Part shown: one piece after another, positions 1-7,416 of the stretch
How the letters are laid out: the number at the start of each line of letters is the position of its first letter
Numbering within the stretch: the stretch's first letter is position 1
NCBI GenBank assembly: GCA_000697455.1
Contig: JNET01029775.1
Span: 1-16,989 of the forward strand
Length of the DNA stretch: 16,989 nucleotides
DNA from: Basidiobolus heterosporus B8920
Lineage: Eukaryota > Basidiobolomycota > Basidiobolomycetes > Basidiobolales > Basidiobolaceae
Reading direction: 5' to 3'
Translations under genes and position numbers: made by a program
Notes under the pieces: model-generated
Databases searched by the model: none
What the model saw: only the letters and a program-made list of their open reading frames with translations
Told to the model about the DNA's origin: nothing

Positions 1-2
1 AC

Positions 3-125
3 AAGAAGAATGATGAAAATGGCAACAAGGATGCTAACTCCGTCGTTCATGCTTACTTAAACAAGGCTGAGAGATTGGTTACGGATAGTGTGGAAATATT
101 GGGAATTATTAGAATGGACAATTAA
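3..125 (+). CDS. 3' end of an unrecognised protein-coding gene
   Basis: The window opens inside an open frame that ends at TAA 123-125 and encodes about 40 C-terminal residues. It starts with a charged Lys/Asn/Asp/Glu stretch and continues into a helix-like segment containing AYLNKAERLVTDSVEILG. The other two forward frames hit stops early, and the helix-like amphipathic composition looks coding. The gene, or at least its last exon, begins left of the window, so no function can be assigned. An AATAAA at 343-348 could serve as its polyadenylation signal, although 218 nt downstream is rather far. Confidence 0.55.
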   Translation, partial: KKNDENGNKDANSVVHAYLNKAERLVTDSVEILGIIRMDN

Positions 126-465
126 CACCTGATTTTGTTTCTCTACCCTATTCATGAATTTCGATCGGTTTGGGGTCTACGATTTATTTAGCGACAATCA
201 ATTAATCATCAATTGAGTTTGGTAGCGCATACAGTGATCAGATGAATATCGTTGTACATGTATGCAATGGTCAAAAACTCTAGGCAATTTCCAAAAGCAT
301 GATCCAATGTGCATATACTCATTTGGACTTGGCAATAACAAGAATAAAACCAGCATCCAGCCGATGTTCATTCAAGAGACTCTTTGACTTGAGTTGAAAT
401 TGAATTTGTATAATACAAGCCCCTGATTAGATAATTAAAAGTTGGTCGTACTAGGCTAGATAACC
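126..465. other. intergenic: 3' flank of left gene and promoter of the MEIOB-like gene
   Basis: This A/T-rich stretch has no convincing open frame on either strand. It holds an AATAAA at 343-348 and a TATA-like TGTATAATA near 407-415, about 55 nt upstream of the next start codon. An in-frame TAG at 457-459 lies just before the ATG at 466, which closes the frame upstream of that start. Confidence 0.5.
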
Positions 466-2765
466 ATGACTGATCGAATGTACGGTGTACCTGAGGGATC
501 GAGTTTGAAGACACCACTTCAATATGAGAGAATGTTTACGTTTGAAAAAACAAACACTCCGAACAGCGACGTTCTTGGTGTCCCGACTAGGATTTCAGAG
601 CTAAGTCCGGGTAGTGTTTGTGTGGTATGTGCTTTTGAGTCTTCTTCTCGTAACAGGTACTAACACAGTAATGGCTACAGTTAATCACAGGTAGGCCTTT
701 ATTATTTCTGATGATTAAGAAATTCGAATATCCATTTTGAATCTAGGGAGGATAGTCAACCACACGGATGTGAGATCTTTTGTTGGAAGGAAAGGTGAGA
801 GTAGGATAAACGGTACCAGCTTAATAAATACCCAGCCAAATACACTAACACCTTATCCGAGACCCTGGAAAGAGTCGATGGAATCAGTCATTTCATATCA
901 AGGATGACACCGGGGTAGTGCAAATTCGGATTTGGTGTGAGGACATAGGAAGTACCGAGAAATACGCATCCTTCACTGTCAGCATCTAACGTATACTGTC
1001 CAATAATACACCATTCATCGCTAAAGTATTTTACCATTCTAGCTGGATAATCTTGTAAGAGTCAGAACAGTTGATATCCGGCCAGCGTATACGCAGAACT
1101 CCGATTCCATTGAATATAATGCGGAAAGATCAACATCAATAGTCCCTTATGTTGTAAACCTGAACGACTCTCCGGACTCAATTTCGTACATGGAATTGGT
1201 AACAAATACTGACCCCCGTCTTTACAAATCCCCAATCTCTATCAACGATTACCCGCGCGCTAGTATCCATCAACTGAAGGAAATATGTAAAGTAGAGCAA
1301 CAAAAAAAGAGCACCGAGGTCGTGATATTAGCCTGTGTGAAAAAGGTCAGATACACGACCTAAACAGCTGGATGGTCTTCCTCATATTGAATTTCCTACA
1401 GGTTTTCCCTACAGATGAGATTATGAGTCGACGAGGGGCACTCAAAAAGCGATGTATCATCTTAGTGGACTCCGAATCTGAAGAGATACCTTTATTCCTT
1501 TGGAGCGATCATTGCACAGGGGCAGATTACTGGATTCCACTTCATACAAGTATGTTCTGCCATGGAGATAATGTGTGAGACTCAATATTAACCCAATCAC
1601 CAGTACTCCTTATAAGCAATCCCACCATCTCCCTATTTCAAGAGCAGCCCCAATTAACGTTTGGCTACCGTGCCTTGATAGAAGTGGATCCGGATTTCAG
1701 AGAGGCTCAGGTAATTAGGGCACTGATTGCAAGCAGTACATTGTGTAATATTCATATGAGTTTAGTGGTTGCGAAAATATGCTTCTACTTTGAAAGTTGA
1801 TCCGGACACTTCGCAAAGGTTATCGGCATCCGGTACTACATACAGTAATTACCAATATACATCTGACAGTAGGTGCTACATAGTTTAATCATATCTAGTG
1901 GCTGCTAATGATTTATGATTTAGAATCTAATCAGGAAATGTTCAGTGTACTGTTTAAAATATCCGAGTTGGATACCAAGGCCAAGGAAATGAAAGCATCT
2001 GGTAGGTGATTGCTTCCTCTTACAACGTTTGAATAGCAATAACACTATCCAGAATGTATCCGCGGAATCATGTTCGCATGTGTATCCCAATTTAACATCG
2101 ACAGTGAAAATCCAACTCATTCTATCACTATGGCTGAATGGTAACCCTCACATCATATTGTGTGTTGAATATTATCTCACTCTTTCTGTGGTAACAGCAA
2201 ACACTGCTCAACTAGATTCCATTACCAACTTGCTGGAGAATGTTGTCCACAGTGCGGGAATCCACCTGATAGATACTTCTACTCCTTAACCCATCAGCTA
2301 TCCTTCATTGATGATACTGCTGAACTACACTCACCATTGATAGACGACTATGCAATCATCAAACTTATTGGCTACAGAGTATGTGAATTTACAACCGTGT
2401 CAATTTGAAAGAATGCTCTGATATTAACAACCACCCAAGCCAGAGGAATTTGCAACTTTGAATTCCCATGAAAAGACCATGTTAAAGGTAAGATTCCATT
2501 CAAGTAGAATTCATCTAGATTCCGAAAGGTAACCATCTTATTGAATGTTACTAGTATTCGGTATTATTTGAGAGATTCAAACTGTTTTTTATGGTAGATC
2601 AGTTAAAATTGAAATCACTTTCATATCACTTGATTCATGTTCCATTCGTAGATGTACAAAAATGATATGAAACAATCGATCGAGGTTAGAATTGTGGACT
2701 GTGAAAAGGCGAATTTGGAGGAAATGTTGAATTTAACTTATTTGGTTTCGGAGATGTACACATAA
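466..2765 (+). CDS. MEIOB: MEIOB homologue, RPA1-like triple OB-fold ssDNA-binding protein (14 exons)
   Basis: Spliced exons: 466-624, 681-690, 747-794, 862-977, 1043-1345, 1402-1549, 1604-1710, 1766-1868, 1924-2001, 2053-2140, 2198-2378, 2440-2487, 2555-2593, 2652-2765. All joins keep frame and give 513 residues (animal MEIOB is about 440-470). OB1 lies near residues 45-155, with TGRIVNHTDVRSF lining up gap-free with VGVIIGKTDVKGF of animal MEIOB. OB2 lies near 190-295 (ILACVKK, then RCIILVDSESEEIPLFLW). OB3 lies near 340-505, carrying a zinc ribbon C387-x2-C390...C403-x2-C406 and the segment YSLTHQLSFIDDTAELHS. In animals MEIOB acts in meiotic recombination with SPATA22 and RPA on ssDNA. 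The RPA1 N-terminal protein-interaction domain is absent, as in MEIOB. Introns are 51-67 nt. Start: an in-frame TAG lies 9 nt upstream. The alternative is a divergent RPA1 paralogue. No partner gene is visible nearby. Confidence 0.82.
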
Positions 2766-2877
2766 ATGGTTGATTGATTTGCTTCATTGTCGTTGTGATG
2801 GATATTGTGTTGTGTATGTGTATATGTTTATCTGTATCTGTATATTTCCTGATTACAACAATTGCTGTGTAAAAAAG

Positions 2878-2883
2878 AATAAA
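2878..2883 (+). terminator. putative polyadenylation signal of the MEIOB-like gene
   Basis: A canonical AATAAA lies 113 nt after the TAA stop, downstream of a T/G-rich tract at about 2800-2870. This fits the 3' end of the plus-strand gene. Confidence 0.45.
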
Positions 2884-3171
2884 TTTGGTTCATTCTAGGT
2901 TTTTACTTTTATCCCCAACGATGTATGATTCGTTAACCTTTTCCATTGACCGAGTGATCATGGATTTTTCTATCTGTACCTTTCTATCTAGGGCACTGCA
3001 CTATTTTGGATTCAAAGTTCATCCCAAACAACTGAAAAATTTTAGGGGATTAAGTGCCATGGTTAGGTGGATAGACTTAGAAGAGTAGAGATGAGTTTAA
3101 ATCAATTGCGTATATATATAGAATATATAGAAAGAAAGAGATATATTTCAATGGGGATCGAATACACTCAC

Positions 3172-3222
3172 ATACACGTACATACATACATACATACAGA
3201 TATATATATATAAATATATATC
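3172..3222. repeat. TACA/TA microsatellite
   Basis: A run of about six TACA units is followed by an AT dinucleotide tract (to TAAATATATATC). It lies in the convergent intergenic region. Confidence 0.8.
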
Positions 3223-3356
3223 ATTCAAAACAATGAAAAGTCTACAAAAACCAACAAAAATATACATGTTAACCCTAACGGAGATCAAGTGAAAGAAGGA
3301 TATGGGTTGGCTAAAATTGACAAGAATGAATATGAAGATGGTAGTGATAATGTACG

Positions 3357-3400
3357 ATATGAATGAGAATGAGGATGAGGATGGGAATGAGAATAAAGGT
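3357..3400. repeat. GAATGAG / GATGAG purine-rich simple repeat
   Basis: An imperfect array of GAATGAG, GATGAG and GATGGGAATGAG units lies just downstream of the RasGEF stop codon, in its 3' untranslated region. Confidence 0.65.
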
Positions 3401-3441
3401 ATGAAGTTGGGAATAAACCAAACCGAATATTTCCCCCTATT

Positions 3442-6400
3442 CTACGAATGAACTTGTGAGAAACGTTTCATCCTTTCCGAAAGTGGTGTGGTTCCTTGAG
3501 AACGTACACCATTCATGGGGATGATTTGTTCGTTAGTTTCCATTCTACGGGATGTCATCTCGTTTGGGATTCCTGTTCCTCTTTCCTCCGCACGTTGATT
3601 TCTTCGCTTCAACGCTTCCACAAGACTCTCTTGTGAAATATAGGAGAAAGGTGTGGAGGTTGAATTACGATGGATAGGAGGTGGATTGTATCCACGATGC
3701 ATTGCTGAGTTCTCCTTGGCTGATGGGGTGGTGGTAGCACCAGCACCAGCACCAGCATCAGCGGTTGCCGTCTCAGTGGTTGGTGAGAAATGAACACCAA
3801 CTGAAGTTTCGGATACGATATTGGGAGATGGCATAGAGGAATCAGTAGATTTAAACGGATAATCCGAATTTAAAGATTTCGAAGTGGGACTAAATAGTAC
3901 TTCAGGTGCCGACGCACCAACACTATGTCTACTTCTTGGTCGAAATGAAAATCGTTTGTTATTGTAATTCATATCTGGTTCACTGTACCGATTTCCCAGA
4001 CCTAAGTGTAGATGTTGTTTAAGGTTTCCAAGGGTATCTCGTATTCCGGCATTTTGTTTATCTACATAGATTTCCTCCTCGATACTACCTGGATTGGAGG
4101 AGGAGGAGGAGGTGTGCGCGGATTGTTGAGATGTCGTTGATCCTATACGGTCCATCGATTTTTGTGAGGTGATCTTCTTGGGTTCTCGTCGTGCACTAAG
4201 TTCATCCACTCTGCGCTCCGACACCCATGTACGGGTCAGTATGTAATGGGTGATCACCTGTTGCGCCGTATACAGATTGTCTTCATTCGGTTCTTTCTTT
4301 TTTCGTAATATGTACATCTTGTCCCAACTACTTGAGGACGTCTCTGAGGATCCTCCAAAGCTAAAGAGCTTGGATTTGGACTTGAGGTACCCCGGAAGTG
4401 GTGTGGGTGGGTATTTAGGTCCAGCCAAATAGCATCGAAGCACTGTTAGTAATTCTTGTACTCTCGGATCCTCCACGAGTGGGGACTTGGGCTCGGAGTT
4501 TAGGAAGCCTGGATAGAACGAGGCGGATGTGGGGGCTGGGGAGTTAGGCGACGTAACAGCTCCGGATTTTTTCACCGCTGCCAACAGGTACGTGATATCC
4601 ATGATGAATACACCAAGAAATGGTACGGTTGGTTTGGTCACCGGGACTATTTGCCTATCTTCAGCTCCTTGCTTCCTCAACGTGTGTCCGTTGATCATGA
4701 TCTCCCGGTATCTTTCGTAGTTATCCTTTTCGCTCATCAGATCTGACAGGGTTTCCAATCGAGTGAGTGTTTTCTTTGGGATGCATGCCCAGGTACGCTT
4801 TAAGCGTTGAATTGGTGGGGTCCCTGTGGCACTAAGCACAGCTTTAAGTGTTTGGAAATTATTCAACTCGTAGAGTCTGGTGGCAATCTTGGCCCAATAA
4901 TTGAGTGTCTGGGCTCGGTGGGATGCTTCCGGTGAAGATAATATGGACACCTCAATGATACGAGTAAGATAATTGAAGAAATCGGTAGATGCCACGATGC
5001 TTGGGTGTGGTGTTCGTGGCGAATGGGTCAGCAGAGCCTCAGCGGGAATTCTTTGAAATAGCGCGGACTCTATCAACGTGAGTTGGTAAGCTACCAGGTA
5101 TGGAGAGAATGATGTGATGTTTCCGGTGGAAGATGCAAGCTGTATAAGGTTGTTGACTTGTCCTAAGGTGGCCTGGGTAGAAGATATAGTAGAGCATAAT
5201 TTTTGGGCTGCTTCAGCATTATCCTCGCTGTATTCCTCTGCCCCCCTGTTTGAAGTCCCCATCTCAATCATCATGTCATTTGCCGTTTGCAACTTTTCAC
5301 TTAGCGTAGCAAAGGAAGTGATTAGTGGTGACTTGGGGATATGAGGCGCGTGGTCAGAGGCCTCTCTTTCTTCGAGTGGAGGTAGTACTAACATGGAAGG
5401 ATCAACGCATCCTTCAGGCACAATGTGAATGTACGACTGCTGAGATGTTGGTGTAAGAGTAGGCATGGATAAAGGTGATGCATCGAAGATTCTCAAATTC
5501 GGTGAATCCGGAGGAGACATAGAGAGTTGAGGGGATGTTGGTGATAGTCCGGCATCAATGTCTTCACCGTATACATCCAACAGATGAGCTTGTGAGACTA
5601 CACTCAGTAAAACACAAGTGAGGTTAGAAAGTATTTTCGACGTTTGGAAGTGGATGAAATTTACCTTTTGGAATGTCTATATGTAACGGAGTTGGTTTAC
5701 CCTGCGTGGTACTTGAGTTTGGTGCTCTCAAGAGAGTAGAGGGTTTTACTAGGGCAGTGGTTGGAATTTGTACTGGAGTCGGAGGCGGGGGCCTTTTTTG
5801 GACAGTAGTTGAGACCTGTACTGGTGTTGGGGGAGGAGGTCTTGTTTGGTTGGTAGTTGGTAGTTGCACGGGTGTTGGGGGAGGAGGTCTTGTTTGGTTG
5901 GCAGTTGGTAGTTGCACGGGTGTTGGGGGAGAAGACCCGACTTGAGTGGTAGTTGAGATTTGTATTGGCTTTGGGGGTAAAGGTTTGCGTTTGTGTGGAA
6001 GGTTGGAGAGATTCACTTCACTAGAGGATTTTTCGATGTGTTGTGACTCCGACAAATACAGCGAGCTACGAACAGGTTTCGGTGGGATAACAGGCTTTTG
6101 AGAAAGATTCTTCTCCATTATCACCTGTACCTCCTGAAGCGATTTCATACAAGTATCCAACATAAGTCCAGCTACTGGGGGCTTTTTTATGATTACTGAA
6201 GTAAAATAAAACAAGACAAGAATCAGGACCAACTCTAAAAGTCGTGGAAGGTAGAATAGAAGAAAAATCAGGTACCATTGTCACGAAATACAATATTTCG
6301 AAGGTTTCTCAAGGCGGTGTCAAGTACCTCGAAATATGTGAAATAGGCATCCTAGTGTATGTAGAGATTATTAGCACGCTGTTCTACTAGCTATATTAGC

Positions 6401-6477
6401 CTTTCTTTTCAAACCTCAACATATCCTTTGGATAAACAAGAGGCGGCCTTTGAAACGAGTGGTTGGATTTCATCCAT
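3442..6477 (-). CDS. RasGEF (CDC25-homology) protein with MIT/TPR-like N-terminus and proline-rich repeats
   Basis: Minus-strand exons: 6477-6415, 6351-6276, 6195-5665, 5588-3442, joined in frame (phases 0, 1, 1) to 938 residues. Residues 1-75 form a helical hairpin (LSKGYVEDAYFTYFEVLDTAL) resembling MIT/TPR or USP8-dimerisation folds. Residues about 115-187 are five 16-residue RPPPPTP-type repeats, likely SH3 ligands. Residues about 386-690 are the CDC25-homology domain (YLVAYQLTLIESALF; NYWAKIATRLYELNNF; IPKKTLTRLETL; PFLGVFIMDITYLL), with a Ser/Pro-rich insertion before the closing ELSARREP element. The C-terminal 250 residues are low complexity and Ser/Pro/Thr-rich. The expected role is GDP release from a Ras-family GTPase at a membrane. 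The target GTPase cannot be read from the sequence. The start at 6477 is the first ATG of the conserved helix exon, but that frame stays open upstream, and an additional 5' exon with ATG at 6715 is possible. Confidence 0.8.
5775..5990 (-). repeat. in-frame 48-bp coding minisatellite (proline-rich SH3-ligand array)
   Basis: Five tandem units begin at 5775, 5823, 5871, 5919 and 5967, exactly 48 bp apart. On the minus strand they encode 16-residue units of the form TRPPPPTPVQLPTTNQ. The two central units are nearly identical, and the outer ones diverge (VGSSPPTP..., KPIQISTTTQ). Because 48 is a multiple of 3, changes in copy number preserve the RasGEF reading frame. Confidence 0.9.
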
Positions 6478-7302
6478 ATACACAAACGTATGTGAAGAAG
6501 TATTCACTACTATATTTGATCTTGGGAGAATAGATTGGCGGGAATATATAGAAACTGAAACAAGAAGGATGTAGAACAGAAAGATAGGAAAGAAGGGTGT
6601 TGCGGCACTCGCGTTGTCAGTTGTAAACGAGTTGGTAGATAGTAGATAAATTGCGTATTTGAAAAAGAAGCTCACCGCTTCATACTTGTTTTTTGGCTTT
6701 ATTTTGATCAGACATTTTATCATGATCCTCGACAGTAGCTTTTCAATTTAACTCTAATTTGATACCTGACTATCCAGTCATTTTTCATCCAAATGGATAT
6801 GTAAGTCATGATGTGGTGGAATGAGTGAATGGATGAGTGGATGAGTGGATGAATGGGTGAATGGGTGTCTTGCCGTCTATGTTTGTGTTTGTGTGATGAA
6901 CAGCGTGTTTTGTGTTTCAAAGTCAAAACAATTCATTTTTCCAAATCGAGTTGAGGTTCGTCACTCTTCAGCCAGTAACATCCCCCAGTTGCATCCCCCA
7001 ATCACCACCAGCAAAATAAAGTCAAATAAGGGCCTGATCTCGAGAACAGCCTTTTATGAAGAGCAATCGAATTCCATTGGTCAGCATGTGACTTGGTTCG
7101 CTCTGGCCCATGTTCCGGTATCATTGAAGCTCGGGATGAGTTCTCGAATTTTCTATACTTGTATATATTTCATCCGTATTCACCGGATTGACATGTTGGT
7201 GCGAGACCATGTGGCAGGAAACATATGCTAGTGATGCTTGGCTCTTGAATAGTTGCTTCAGAGGAATGTTCTACCGACCACCAGCATTTATACCAAAATT
7301 TC
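6478..7302. other. RasGEF 5' flank and DHX40-like 3' flank, no supported gene
   Basis: This stretch lies between two minus-strand genes, upstream of the RasGEF start and downstream of the helicase. A long open minus-strand frame (6723-6409) overlaps the first RasGEF exon. It also contains ATG 6715 with nearby donors GTATGA (6685) and GTGAGC (6675), so an upstream 5' exon is possible. A 128-codon plus-strand frame at 6845-7231 starts inside a simple repeat and has no recognisable domain, so I do not call it. A GGATGAGT-type array occupies about 6818-6869. Confidence 0.5.
6818..6869. repeat. GAATGAGT / GGATGAGT 8-bp-type simple repeat
   Basis: Tandem octamer-like units (GAATGAGT, GAATGGAT, GAGTGGAT, GAATGGGT) lie upstream of the RasGEF gene. 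Related GATGAGTGGGT units recur near 16611-16638. Confidence 0.75.
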
Positions 7303-7308
7303 TTTATT
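7303..7308 (-). terminator. putative polyadenylation signal of the DHX40-like gene
   Basis: A minus-strand AATAAA (TTTATT on plus) lies 109 nt downstream of the helicase stop codon, a spacing similar to other genes in this window. Confidence 0.5.
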
Positions 7309-7416
7309 CGTGTTTAATCTAGGGTAGCACCCACTTTCTCATTACGTCTATATTGATTGCCTATGTTAATTGCCATTTGACAAGAGTAAAGTCCTCTGAG
7401 GTTTCTACGCATGGCC

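Larger units (their letters stand above)
2766..3441. other. convergent 3' intergenic region with simple repeats
   Basis: This stretch separates the 3' ends of the MEIOB-like gene (plus) and the RasGEF gene (minus). It has no supported gene; a 67-codon plus-strand frame at 2885-3088 has no recognisable features. It is dominated by AT dinucleotide tracts at about 3111-3150, a TACA/TATA microsatellite at about 3172-3222, and a GAATGAG/GATGAG-type purine repeat at about 3357-3400. I found no clear minus-strand AATAAA for the RasGEF gene. Confidence 0.6.

Noticed and set aside
987-989. In-frame TAA in the OB1 region of the MEIOB-like gene, suggesting a pseudogene
   Set aside because: It lies inside intron 978-1042 when the GTCAGC donor is used. 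The phase then matches exactly and the protein aligns without a gap to animal MEIOB.
466-2765. The gene as RPA1 itself
   Set aside because: It has no N-terminal RPA1 domain, its length is near MEIOB's, and motifs such as TDVRSF and the OB2 RRGALKKRC region fit MEIOB better. Only a tree would settle it fully.
2885-3088. 67-codon plus-strand frame after the MEIOB-like gene
   Set aside because: It overlaps and follows the poly(A) signal region, has no recognisable motif, and is of chance length for an A/T-rich region.
5673-5945. Gly/Val-rich plus-strand frame
   Set aside because: It is the antisense shadow of the proline-rich minisatellite in the RasGEF exon.
6845-7231. 128-codon plus-strand frame
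   Set aside because: It starts inside a GGATGAGT simple repeat, shows no domain and has odd composition. No splice-supported extension was found.
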